Shown here piece by piece: positions 10,213-20,354 of a stretch of DNA of 64,000 bases. Position numbers and translations under genes: made by a program. The number at the start of each line of letters is the position of its first letter. Positions within the stretch are counted from its first letter, which is position 1. The notes under the pieces were generated by a model. It was not told the origin of the DNA, ran no database searches, and was given only the letters and a program-made list of their open reading frames with translations. Location: NCBI GenBank assembly GCA_022539475.1, contig VCMS01000066.1, forward strand, positions 1-64,000, written 5' to 3'. The DNA comes from Gracilaria domingensis (lineage: Eukaryota; Rhodophyta; Florideophyceae; Gracilariales; Gracilariaceae).

Positions 10213-10298
10213 TGCCTCCACTGGCAATATCTTCCTGGTTTGCTATAACCATCGAGTGGGGTTATGGTGGAAGAGAAAAATATCTCCGGTCGAGGCGA
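10213..10298. repeat. long hairpin 3 of 3, copy 1
   Basis: The outer stem pairs GCCTCCACTGG with CCGGTCGAGGC and the inner stem pairs CTATAACC with GGTTATGG. It is the same length and organisation as hairpins 1 and 2 with divergent sequence. Conserved in copy 2 at 20034-20118, where two internal mismatches are paired. Confidence 0.7.
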
Positions 10299-10535
10299 GG
10301 TGGTTATGGATTATGTGAGCGCAAAAGAGGAGACAGAGATGTGGCTTTCAAATAGTGGAAGGTGCGAAGGTGTAGAGTAGATGTTTTGGCGGGAAATGGA
10401 TGAGGGAAACAGTGGCAATCATGGTGCTGGATATAGCCCGTGTGGTTGGACAGTGGGGGTGGACAGCACAGTTTAGCTCGATTGCACTGTATCGCAGCGG
10501 CAACTTCGATCCAACTACTACTTGTTCTTCTGAAG

Positions 10536-11465
10536 ATGTCGAACGGATACGTGAAGGATGAGGAGCTGTTGGCGCTGTTGGAGGTGGAGGAGGTACCGCA
10601 GACACAGTCACCAAAGCGGGAAGAGGACGTGATTACGGTGGCTGGTCGGATGTCGCAGAAGAACGAAGTGGCTGATGAAGGAAAGAAGTGTGAGGCGAGG
10701 AGAGGGGATGGTGATGAGGTGGAGAAGGGTGTAGAATTGGAGGTGGAGGGGGTCACAATGGAAAGAAGGGGGGCGGTGCATCTGAGTCAGTTAGAGGTTG
10801 GAGACCAGATAGAGAGTAGGGGCGGAGAGGGTGACAGGGAGATGCGGTTTGTGGGGGAGATGAAGGCGAGAGTGGGGATGTTGGGGTTGGTGATGAAGGA
10901 GCAACTGGACGATGGAATTGTGGAGATTGTAACGGAAATGGGCGGTGTGGTGCTGCGTGGGGGTGATAGTGGTGTTTCGGTTGAGGCGATTTCGAGCCTG
11001 CGGAATTCGTTGTCGGTATTGGGAGTGGAGATGAGAAATCATGTGTATGGGATAGTGGAGTGTGCGGGAAGGGAGGTTAGAGAGTTGCGGGAAGAGAATA
11101 GGGTTCTGAACGAGAGGTTGGACGTGCTGGAGAAGGAGGTGAAGGAGCTGGGCAAGAGGCAAAGATTGGTGGAAGAGGAGACGGTGAAAGGAGGTGTGGA
11201 GGGAAAGACGGAGAAGGGAAGTGTGGGAAGGGTGGCGGTGCAGAAGGGGTCTCCTGTGACACCGAAGACAAAGGGTAGTGGGGTTGGGGATGGGAAGAGC
11301 CGTCTGAAGAATAGGCGTAAGGAGATGAAGAAGGTGGTGGAGGAGGTGCGGCGGGAGGGAGTCGGAGCTCCGGTGGTGACTGGGTTTAGGAGTGCGGCGG
11401 AGGTAGCGCGGACTGCGAAGGGGATTCTGAGGGGACAGGAGGAGAGAAGGATGGGAGGGATGTGA
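10536..11465 (+). CDS. charged coiled-coil protein, unknown family
   Basis: ORF of 309 residues from ATG 10536 (MSNGYVKDEELL). The composition is rich in Glu, Gly, Lys and Val. Residues about 150-215 show heptad-like spacing (REVRELREENRVLNERL and onward), so a coiled coil is likely. The C-terminal part is basic (LKNRRKEMKKVVEEVRREG). The stop at 11463 may be a frameshift: another frame continues for about 34 sensible residues to 11569 with FYKMTFAETEREDAN. It could be a structural protein of a retroelement (Gag-like) or a host protein; no domain is recognised. The first ~34 codons are duplicated at 20355-20457. Confidence 0.5.
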   Translation: MSNGYVKDEELLALLEVEEVPQTQSPKREEDVITVAGRMSQKNEVADEGKKCEARRGDGDEVEKGVELEVEGVTMERRGAVHLSQLEVGDQIESRGGEGDREMRFVGEMKARVGMLGLVMKEQLDDGIVEIVTEMGGVVLRGGDSGVSVEAISSLRNSLSVLGVEMRNHVYGIVECAGREVRELREENRVLNERLDVLEKEVKELGKRQRLVEEETVKGGVEGKTEKGSVGRVAVQKGSPVTPKTKGSGVGDGKSRLKNRRKEMKKVVEEVRREGVGAPVVTGFRSAAEVARTAKGILRGQEERRMGGM

Positions 11466-11569
11466 AGCCGTTTTGGGCGAGGCGGGTATACGAGAAGGGG
11501 GAGAGTTGTGCACCTGACTTCTACAAAATGACGTTTGCGGAGACGGAGAGAGAGGATGCGAACGCGTGA

Positions 11570-11932
11570 TGGGCGAGAAATGGGTAAATAGCGGGGGTGG
11601 TGTGGACTGGGAAGAACTGATTGGATGATTGAGGTGGGATGAGTTGCGATTGGCATTGCAACATGGGAGAAAATGGAAAGGCAAACTAGCACGAGTGCAG
11701 TTTTGAGAGAGGGTCGCGGAAAAGAGTGAATGGGGTGGTGCGGCGAAGTAGAACCTCTACAAAAAGTAGGGGACCCAAGAACTAAACTGCGCGAAATGGA
11801 ATTTAATATTCCAAAATTTCTTAATTTTTTGAGTGCCAGCCTCTGCTACCCCCTCGCGCGCCCCAAATAGCCCTAAAACTAGCTTAGTTTCCAAAGCGAA
11901 CAGACTATATTCCACTTTGCAGAACACAGACG
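11570..11932. other. junction region between the two cassette copies
   Basis: No gene seen. This sequence separates the end of the coiled-coil ORF from the abrupt start of copy 2 at 11933. It contains an A/T-rich tract around 11810-11835 and shows no similarity to the region before 5195, which marks it as a rearrangement junction. Confidence 0.6.
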
Positions 11933-11939
11933 CTACCGG

Positions 11940-13106
11940 ATGGTTGCTGTTACTGTTGACATCACTCTCGTGGACACTCCGCCCAATTTACTCCGTGGAG
12001 TAAGTAAACGCCACGTTGAAGCCCTTGTGAAGAGTATGGAGGAGCGGGGGATATTGCAGTCGATGGGTTCTCCAGTGGTGGCCTTACAAGATGCTACTAC
12101 GCGGGAGAGGGATACTAACAAGGGACGCCTAACAGAGAAGTGCTTCATTGCAGATGGTTTGCATCGTCTCGAAGTTTTAGAATATTTGGCAGCGACTGGT
12201 GCACCGAAGTGGAAGCGATTAGCCAAGTTTTGGCGTTGCAATCTGCTGATACGAAGAGATGGGAGGCCCATTGGGATGAAGGAATTGTTTGGTGTTGCTT
12301 CGTACCTCAATGAGTCGACGAGTACCATGCGAAGGATGATGTTTGCAGACAAGATACACTCTATAGTTAGTGTGGTCGCCATTCTAATTGAAGATGTTGA
12401 GGAAGTGACGCCGGCAGACGTGGATCCTGCAGAAGTGACAGAAGTGTTGAAGGAGAGCCAACTGATTGGGACTGTGCAAGAGCGTCAGTATCTGAGATAT
12501 GCCAATGTCGCCCTGCAACTCATGTCTCGTAAGGGAATGCTGGCCCATTTTGAGGATATATGTGAGACTGTGAGTGACATAGGTCTCACACATCTCTCCC
12601 ATACTCCGTTATATGTTTTGGATGCCGAGGAGTTTTCCTTCATTCTTGACTGTCTTCGGATCTTTCTATTGAAGGGCAAGTCGACGAAGACAAAGCAATG
12701 GAAAAGCTTTGAGGAGGTTCGAGGTTTCTTTTATGATATAGCAGTGTCTCTGTTCCGCGCGGCTCGAGCAGTGAGGAATGAACTGAACGAGGAAGAGTCC
12801 ATGGATGTGTTCCTGAAACGCGAAGTCAGTCTTTCTGCTCCATCGAATGAAGATGACGTTGAAGACCCAGACAACAACGCAGCTGTGTATCAGTTCCTTT
12901 TGGGACAAGTTGTGAACTTCAACACATTGCCGCGTGTTCGGAGCAGGACGAACTCAATTAGAACTGCCACGACTTCCGTTCAGAATCGATTGCGGACGAT
13001 GCTCAAGGTAATTCCGCCCCTCGCACCAGTGAAGCAGTCCGTGACGAAGAGGAGGACTCCCGCTACTGCTGCTGCAACATCTGCCAGTGAAGAAGAGGAG
13101 CCGTAA
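11940..13106 (+). CDS. ParB/Srx-fold-like protein, copy 2, N-terminus lost
   Basis: The open frame of 388 residues begins at an ATG that is an internal Met in copy 1; the upstream ~311 codons are absent. Residues about 10-120 are the ParB-like core with VEALVKSMEERGILQ and ADGLHRLEVL. They are followed by an NESTSTMRRMMFADKIHSI helix that could be a helix-turn-helix, as in ParB proteins. Residues 180-320 form an alpha-helical domain of unknown family. The tail is basic then acidic (VTKRRTPA, SASEEEEP). This is the half missing from copy 1; neither copy encodes a whole protein. It lies 24 bases upstream of the dioxygenase-like gene on the same strand. Confidence 0.6.
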   Translation: MVAVTVDITLVDTPPNLLRGVSKRHVEALVKSMEERGILQSMGSPVVALQDATTRERDTNKGRLTEKCFIADGLHRLEVLEYLAATGAPKWKRLAKFWRCNLLIRRDGRPIGMKELFGVASYLNESTSTMRRMMFADKIHSIVSVVAILIEDVEEVTPADVDPAEVTEVLKESQLIGTVQERQYLRYANVALQLMSRKGMLAHFEDICETVSDIGLTHLSHTPLYVLDAEEFSFILDCLRIFLLKGKSTKTKQWKSFEEVRGFFYDIAVSLFRAARAVRNELNEEESMDVFLKREVSLSAPSNEDDVEDPDNNAAVYQFLLGQVVNFNTLPRVRSRTNSIRTATTSVQNRLRTMLKVIPPLAPVKQSVTKRRTPATAAATSASEEEEP

Positions 13107-13130
13107 AGAAGTGCACGAGAACGGGCGCAG

Positions 13131-14949
13131 GTGAGTTATAGGGAAATTGAGCACGGCCGAAATCGAGGTGCCATAGAAGTTCTGGATAGCTCTGAAGAAG
13201 AACAGCGGGCTCCGCCGAGGAAGAAACAGAGAAAGACTTTCACACAACAGATGAGATCTACTCTGAACACCATGACACCGGATGACCTGATGTTTCAACT
13301 AAATGAACATGTGCTGAGAGGAAGGTCGATGAAGGTTCAGTTCATGGCATTGGAAGAGGGAGGAAAATGCAGAGAACGAAAGCAGTTCTGAATTTGTGAA
13401 TGACGAAGAGCTTCTTCCTGTGACAGTTCCACGGGTAGTCACGGTCGAGAAAGATGCTGCGCCAGACGATCAGCGAGAGAAGGGTGGGGGGTCATTTGAT
13501 GACGAGTTATCTACAGCTCTTCCGGAATCTGAGGAGCACGGACTTGTTCGAGGAGACCCATATGATGGCCCACCGAACCCATCATGGTGCGGGTATGTCA
13601 GGCTGAGACCGCAGGAATGGCAAGGGAAGAACGTAATTGAGCACAAGGACCCCTGGCTCAGAGTCATTCACTTGCCTAAGGCACATAGGTCGGAGATGCT
13701 AAGTGTCTCAGATCTCAGAGATGTACACCATCTAGTCTTTGGGCACGCTGCAAGGGCTGAACATCGCCTACGGGCGGAGACATTTGGTATGCAGTATCCT
13801 CGTACTCGACCGACAGGTATGGATGATGAAGAGGTGCTGTGGGTTGCTGCGAAGGAGCATGACGAATTTGGGCAAATGTTCTCCGCCCGAATGCAAGCTG
13901 AGCTAAGGCAGAATGGATATTGCGTTCTTGATGGCTTTGCGACGGATAATGGTGCCCCTGAATGGGAGGAGTTGGAAGAAGTTCGGGAGTTCGGAGATGT
14001 GTCGGGGAAGTTGGTGGACTTCTTCGAGAATGAGTATGGAGCGATGCCGGATATTCGGAAAGGGGAGGAATACAAGTCCTTTGTGCAAATCATCAACGAT
14101 GATGAAGGTTGGAAGAACGGGAGCGATGGACCATTTGATGGGAGAGTGATGTCGACACGTTGGGGTACGGTGGAGAAGCCGGAGGATAATGAGGAGCTCA
14201 GGTGGGTTGTAAGGTCCCGTGTTTTACTTGATGTTCGAATGGTTACAATTGCTGCGGCTTTGAGACTATGGGAAAATTAAAGGGAAGCTGTGAAGATGTA
14301 CACTATGAAAACTGGTGGTCGATTTCTTGGGACGACGAGAAAGTGCAAGCGCCAGACGCTGCACACCGACTTCAGTGGTCTGGTTACGAAGGAAAAAATG
14401 AATACTGGTAACCCCGGATACTTTGTAATTGCCTCTGGGAAAGACGGCTTTCCTCTCTCGGTGAGCGCTGGAAGCCATCAACTGGTGGGGATGAACAACC
14501 AACGGTTGCGAGTGATGTCGGAGGTGTATCCAGAGAAGAAGATAATCATCCCACCGTACTCTGTATTTGTGGGCCGTGGTGATGTGACACATGCTGGAGC
14601 AAGTGGGAAGGAAAATGTAGATAGGCCCGAGTCTATAAATTTGCTGGTTAGATACCACATGTACATGGTACCAGAAGGCTACGCACTACCTGATGCTGTT
14701 CATCGGGTACGGGATTCCCGACCGACATTTGTCAATGGTGACGAGAAGAAGGAGGTGGAGGATGAACTGTTGTCCGATGAGGAGGGTAGGGCGGTTGACA
14801 TGGAAGAAGACCAAGGGGTCTTGGAGATTGGTGAGGAAGCGGAGGCCGGTAGAACCGAAGTGCTCGAGAGCAGTAGTGATGAAGATTTGCCAATAAGAGG
14901 CTGCGAGGGCCTCGAAGTGGATGAGAATGAGATGATTAGTAAATTATGA
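13131..14949 (+). pseudogene. 2-oxoglutarate/Fe(II) dioxygenase-like protein
   Basis: The reading begins in frame 3 (acidic/basic N-terminus with EVLDSSEEEQ and PPRKKQRK, the latter a likely nuclear signal). It shifts to frame 1 near 13355-13365 and continues to 14949 with one in-frame TAA at 14278-14280. The C-terminal 200 residues fit a double-stranded beta-helix oxygenase. The HTD metal motif has His at 14362-14364 and Asp at 14368-14370. The distal His is in VTHAGAS (14590-14592). The Arg expected to bind 2-oxoglutarate lies 20 residues later in LLVRYHMY (14650-14652). The preceding region (SVSAGSHQLV, IIPPYSVFVGRGD) has the typical strand pattern. The tail is acidic. The substrate is unknown; DNA, RNA or protein are all possible. 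Copy 1 lacks the gene entirely. Confidence 0.6.
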
Positions 14950-15135
14950 GTGTCTTGCAAGAATGAAGTGTAGTATACTATTGTAAGACTATACATATGA
15001 ACAAAGAAAAGGTGCGGTAGGCTGGTAATTGACAAATGTCATACGTTTTGGGTCCAGTTGCCTCTAATTGCAACATGCAACATGCTCGGTATCGTCAACA
15101 TCATTGGTGGTACCATTCAATTCGCAATTGAACAT

Positions 15136-16099
15136 GAAGCGTCCTACAGCTTCTGAAACTGCACTTAAGGTTGCTTTGAAGAGAAGTATGAAACTGAGAA
15201 GTCTATGCAGTTCCTGTCTATGCGGTACTTGTGGCAGTATGGTGACTGCATCAGAAAACATGGCAGAGGAATAGAGAGACTTGGCGGAAATTTCACCCAA
15301 TACCTTGTCTAAGTTCATATATGCCAATGATTACGGTTTATTAAGTTCCGTTGATGGAACGTTGAGAAGAGAACGAGAGTCAATTCCAGAAGAAGTTGAG
15401 AAGTGTATGAAGTTCATTGACGAACGTGTTGGTTTCGGACTTGTCACAGGGGGTTACGTGGGCGACGTGGAGGGGAAAATGGAAGGACTCGGAGACTATA
15501 AGTTTGGTGTTTCGGCCAGTCATGGAGCTTTCCTCCGTTTCTCTGACGAGAGAGAAATTAAGGGTGCATTCAATGATCACACCCTTGACCACACTGTTGA
15601 CGGACTACTGTTCCTGGCAAGGGATATGAATGGGAGGCATGGTATTGGGAACGAAAATGAGAAGAGGTTCGTTGAGACCAGAAGTGATAGTGGCCTTCCC
15701 AATTTCGTGTACAACAAACTGTGGCAGTGGAGAGAAGAAGTGGATTCTGCTATTGGGGACCTATTGCAGAAGATGGATGCGATTGTTATCTATCCTGGCG
15801 ATAGAAGTTGCGAAATTGTGGACAAGCGATACACAAAAGGAAGCGGAGGAGCAAATCTTGTGGATAATGGACCGAGATTTATTGACACGGATGACGTTGT
15901 GACGTTCGTAAGTGCTTTGAGCGACGGTCCTTTGCATGAGGTAGGCGTGTACTGCGTTCACGTCAAAGAAGAGTGTATCCCGCGTGGAGTACACAACCTG
16001 TTCGAAAGCGTGGAGAATGTACATTCGACAATTATGCTGGTGGCTCTGTTGTACGGCTACGAGGAAAAGCAACACGATAAAAACCACCATAAATCATAA
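15136..16099 (+). pseudogene. HAD-superfamily pseudo-phosphatase, copy 2
   Basis: Counterpart of 5809-6717. An ATG about 40 codons further upstream gives a basic Ser/Thr/Cys-rich leader (MKRPTASETALKV), perhaps a targeting peptide, but the frame hits a TAG (GAG-GAA-TAG, near 15272) where copy 1 has CAG. After the stop the frame is open to 16099. The nucleophile is also Ser here (TCC at 15347-15349), so the Asp loss predates the duplication. Motif II reads TGGY. Confidence 0.75.
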
Positions 16100-16151
16100 A
16101 AGAGGTTTCAGATATATACGACCCTTTTATTACTGAGATCTCATATCCTAG

Positions 16152-17024
16152 CTAGGTATTACAGGCATCGTAGCACTTGAAAAAAATTCCAAGGGCATTT
16201 ATAAACCATTGACACTTGCATTTTCTGTACCCGTACAGTTCTGCCACCCTTCTGATGGTCTCATTCACGTCCTCCAGCCCATCAACAAATTATCTTACGG
16301 CTGCTGGAGCGTCGTCTCCGTTCATATGAACTGCCAGGGTTGCCATTTCATATAGAGGACCATCATTGGAAGCATTCCCGAAAACAACGATTAAATGTCT
16401 GTCGAACTGCCGGTCGTTTTCAACCAAGGCCAGCGCCCCACTATTTTAAGTGAAACGAATGTCCCCTATGTCACAGTTTTCATCGCGAGTGTACGCAACC
16501 AGGTTCGGAGAGGATGTCAACACTTTTGAAATACCGGAGTTAACTTCTGTTTTCCAATTCGACAGTCCATTGTACGTGAAGTTAGGGAGTCCACTGTCTT
16601 TTCTAGTGCTCACAACTGCTTGTTGACGCTCTTCGTGAAGTCCGTGCGATTCATTTAAGGAGAGTGCAAGTCTCTCAAGTTCGGCTGCACATCTTTCGTA
16701 GCCATCCTTGTCATGTTCTTGATCAATTTCAGTACCATTAGATAATCTCACCCGTGGGCCTTGGCTTCGAGAGATGCCGAAAGTGTAGCCACCCAGGTGC
16801 TTCATGAAACTCTGGGCATCCTCTATATCTCGCCCAGTAGCAATTCCAAAACCCTCTCGTGTATTGATGTACTTCACGCATTTGACTTTCTCGGCAGGAA
16901 TTCTGTCCCCAGCTCCTTTCAGAGTACCGTCAATATCACTAATCACAGCGTAGCCATTTTCGAATATTTCGTTCGCCAGCTGCTGAGGAGTTACTTCTTG
17001 GGCTCTAATATCTGAGTTATACAT
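16152..17024 (-). pseudogene. HAD-superfamily phosphatase, copy 2 (two nonsense codons)
   Basis: Counterpart of 6777-7649 with the DIDGT nucleophile preserved. A TAA at 16446-16448 replaces exactly the conserved motif III Lys (RFTK in copy 1), and a second stop lies near 16295 in the C-terminal part (VR-stop-FVDG). The protein would lack motif IV and is not expected to be active. Confidence 0.85.
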
Positions 17025-17650
17025 GTTTTGAAAGCTTTCGAAAGGGTTCGTTTTGCAAATGGGTGTGGGTATACGAATGAGAAGGATGTGATTGATGTTC
17101 ACAAGGTGTTTCGTAGTATAAAAAGAGTCTAAGAACGACCATATCCGGGTATTGTAGTACTGTTTTAAAACGTTACTACGACGAGAAGCTTTTGCATCGA
17201 TTTGCAGTAAAGAAAGGATGATTTAGTCATAAATTATATGTACGGGTTCAAGTGGGTAAAGAAAACTATGAATATCTTCAACATGAGCTTAGAAATCAAG
17301 ATCAGTAAAACAACCTCCATTAAGGGTTGAAACCCATAAAAGGTTTACCTTACTTTATACGGGTGAGCCAAGTATTGCAAATGCTTAGTTCTTCAGAAAT
17401 ATCACAATTTTGTACTTGTTTCCTTACTAGTATCGTGCACTTTAATGATGTGGAATGACCCTTTTCCATCTAGCAAAAACTTAGCCAGGTATTAGTGATA
17501 AGGGATGTAGGATGTAAAGGGGCATATTTGAACCACAGAAGGACGAACAATATAAGTAATGTAATAGGAACAGGTCATTTCGATAAAGTAACTTTTATGT
17601 TTAACTATCTCTAAAAGGTTTACAACACCGAAAAGTCATGTGTTCTAACC

Positions 17651-18553
17651 TCAAAGCTGGGGGAATGGGGATGGGGATAACTTTTCCTTAACAACGTTGA
17701 CGTAGTTTGTATGAAAAGGAGCGGGGTCACCTCCTACAATGTTTCTTTCTTGGCGGGAAAAGTCGTAGAAGTACGCGTGCCTAAACTGAAAGTCGGAGAA
17801 AGAAATAGGGAATCCAACGAGAGTTTTCTGATATGCAAGAAATCGCCCAACGGTCTCTTCCAGGTTGAAAGTAGTACCTGTCTTAAGCGAAACTATCTTC
17901 AACAGCTCTTTCATTCTTGTGAGCACAACCGTACTGCACTTCGTAGCGACTACGTCCATAGGAATGAAACCTCTTGAGGCCCCGACGATGTTGGACGCTT
18001 ATAGCCACACGAGCTTCTCATAATAGCTTTCGAGAAATGTGTCTTCGTCGAAAACCCTGCAAGTGAGATCCATAGACCTAAATCTGTCTGCAACGTTGGA
18101 GGCCCACTTTCCTGTTGCGACAGTGAGACCATCCGGACTTTGAGGGGTGACACCATCCTGCGGAGCTGCGTTTCTGGAGGGGACACCAACGTATAGCACA
18201 ACTTGTGAACATTTGTCCACACCGAGCTTCGAAAGCAATGGTATAATGTCTCCATGCTGGAAGAAAATGAGATTCTCTCTGAGCAAATAAGGGCAAGCCT
18301 GAATTAAAGTCTCCAGGGTGCTCGTTCTTCCACAAACTAGTATCGGTACATCAAAAAGATGAGAGGTAGTAGCCATGCTGCAGAATTCTTGTGCGCAAAT
18401 GACCATATCTGCTTCGTTCGCCAGCATGGTACATATACGCCCCCTTCTCACAACAACGGCCCGAGTTTTTCGGGTGGGAGATGAGGCCTGAGGGACGTCA
18501 GAGTATTTGGGACTCGGAGGCGCAGTCGGAGGCATGTCGGACTGGGAGTTCAT
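17651..18553 (-). pseudogene. ketopantoate-reductase-like protein, copy 2 (internal nonsense)
   Basis: Counterpart of 8276-9178. Start ATG at 18553. A TAA at 17999-18001 interrupts the C-terminal helix (VWL-stop, where copy 1 has VWLSS). Downstream the frame is open to 17651 and supplies the C-terminal segment lost from copy 1: an AYQKTLVGFP then QFRHAYFYDFSRQ region typical of PanE-like proteins of plants and cyanobacteria. The Rossmann motif is RAVVVRRGRICTML, so the usual second Gly has become Arg (copy 1 has VGRG). Confidence 0.8.
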
Positions 18554-19016
18554 TGCAACTGTTCGATTGTTTTTGTGTGACGATAAAAATGGAAGATGGG
18601 GCGGAGAACTGCTGGGGTAAAGAGTGATACTTAAGTACAAACGGTTGGGAAGCGCAGAAAGAGAACATGGTTCACCTTGTGAAAGTGAGCGAAATGTATG
18701 ATATGTGATTGTACTGAATGAATGATAAAGCTTGTATGAGACGACATGCCACAAAGTGTGGTGATGGTTTATGAAAAGGAGGTGGAAGAGTAGAAAGTGT
18801 ACAATGAATGAAACAGAATTCGAACCTGAGTTGTAAAGTACGAGTTACGGGGAGCTTGAATACAGGATGAAAGGAGCCATTTTGGATTCATAAATGACGT
18901 GAACGGGTTCTCTAGCTTCACTCGGATTGCCATAATCTTCTTTTTTATTGAGATACAAAAGGAGAGTATGTCTGGGAGGGACGGGTTTGGTGTTATTGAA
19001 CTTTTCGGTGTTCAGT

Positions 19017-19717
19017 ATGGATTCTCGTTTAATTATAGCGCCATCAATTTTGGCTTCAGACTTTGCTCGCCTTTCAGATGAAGCCAGTGCAATGGCAGAG
19101 GCTGCAGCGGAGTGGCTGCATATAGATGTAATTGATGGTCATTTTGTGGCGAACCTTACTGTTAGACCGCCTGTTTTGAAAGCGTCGCGGATGCATACGA
19201 AATTGTTTTTGGACTGTCATCTGATGGTATCAGATTCTGGGCGATCGATAAAAGACTTTGCAGAAGCAGGCGCAGATGGAGTCACATTTCATATCGAGAG
19301 TGTGGCTAAGGGACTAGAAAAGTTCGAGGTACCAACTGAGGAGAAGAACGTGGTGTTGAAGGAATTATGTACCCGAATTAAAAGGATGAGAATGCAGGTT
19401 GGAGTTGCGTTGCGCCCGAATACGTCTATAAAGGTCGAAGAAGCACTTATGAAGGAAGGATTTATAGACATGTTATTGCTGATGACGGTGGAGCCAGGGT
19501 TTGGAGGACAGGGGTTTATGGAGGGTGTTCTTGAGAAGGTGCGACATGCAAGGGAGTTGTACCCAGGAATAGGGATACAGGTGTATGAGGGTATTGGACT
19601 GAGTACTGTGAAAAAGGAGTAGTGAAGGCCGGTGCAAACATTTTAGTTGCAGGATCTGCCATCTTTGGCTCGAGTATCCCAGCTCATGGCATAGCTGGTT
19701 TTCGAAAGGTTGGTTAG
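19017..19717 (+). pseudogene. rpe: ribulose-phosphate 3-epimerase, copy 2 (frameshifted)
   Basis: Starts at ATG 19017 with IAPSILASDFARL, the canonical family start without a plastid transit peptide, so it was probably cytosolic. It keeps HIDVIDGHFV (first catalytic Asp), the DCHLMV His and MTVEPGFGGQGFM. Two lesions near the end are decisive: the VDGG motif became VYEG (Asp to Tyr at 19584-19586), and two extra bases near 19609-19616 shift the frame to a stop at 19620. The old frame continues to 19717. A full enzyme is about 220-230 residues; this one stops at 201. Confidence 0.9.
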
Positions 19718-19782
19718 AGATAGTAGCATAAAATTATTGTTTATTACATTGTTTCCTTTACGTGTTATCACAACTATATTCT

Positions 19783-20118
19783 CCGTCTCTATTGGAGATG
19801 TATTTTTCTTATGTCACAACCGGGGAAGGATGTGAGAGAACATCAATATATCCCCAGTGGACGCTGAGAGGGAGAATGAACTACTCTACGTGCTATCATT
19901 GTTACCCATCCGGTGTCGAGTGGTGACATATTCTTTTTTTGTCACAACCCACACAGGATGTGACGGAAGAAGAAGATGCCCCCAGTCGAGACAGAGGGTG
20001 AGCTACTCTAAGTACAATCAATAGTCCCCAGCTTGCCTCCAATGGCGATATCTTCCTGTTTTGCCATAACCATCGAGTGAGGTTATGACGGAAGAGAAAA
20101 ATATCGCCGGTCGAGGCG
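19783..20118. repeat. three tandem long hairpins, copy 2
   Basis: Hairpins at 19783-19867, 19911-19994 and 20034-20118 correspond one to one to those at 9963-10298. In the third, GGCGATAT pairs perfectly with ATATCGCC, whereas copy 1 has two mismatches at these positions. Confidence 0.7.
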
Positions 20119-20354
20119 AGGTGGGTGGGGATTATGTGAGCGCGAAAGAGGAGACAGAGAGGTGGCGCTCAAATAGTGGAAGGTGCGAAGGTGTACAGTA
20201 GATGTTTTGGCGGGAAATGGGATGAGGGAAACAGGGACAATCATGGTGCTGGATATAGCCCGTGTGGTTGGACAGTGCGGGTGTACAGCACAGCTTAGGT
20301 CGATTGCACTGTATGGCAGCAAAAACTTTGATTAATTAACTACTTCTTCTGAAG

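Larger units (their letters stand above)
5195..10638. repeat. segmental duplication, copy 1
   Basis: This block is collinear and near-identical by eye with 11933-20457. Shared order: ParB-like core, HAD pseudo-phosphatase, HAD phosphatase, ketopantoate-reductase-like gene, epimerase, three hairpins, start of coiled-coil ORF. Non-coding spacers match as closely as the genes, so this is duplication of DNA, not independent gene gain. Relative to copy 2 it lacks about 2.6 kb (equivalent of 12479-15117) and about 0.45 kb of the epimerase. Confidence 0.95.

Noticed and set aside
10791-11684. His/Pro/Ser-rich minus-strand ORFs
   Set aside because: They mirror the Glu/Gly/Val-rich coiled-coil ORF on the other strand.
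13131-14949. Calling the oxygenase a TET/JBP enzyme
   Set aside because: Only the general Fe(II)/2OG motif set is visible; nothing specific to TET/JBP could be verified by eye.
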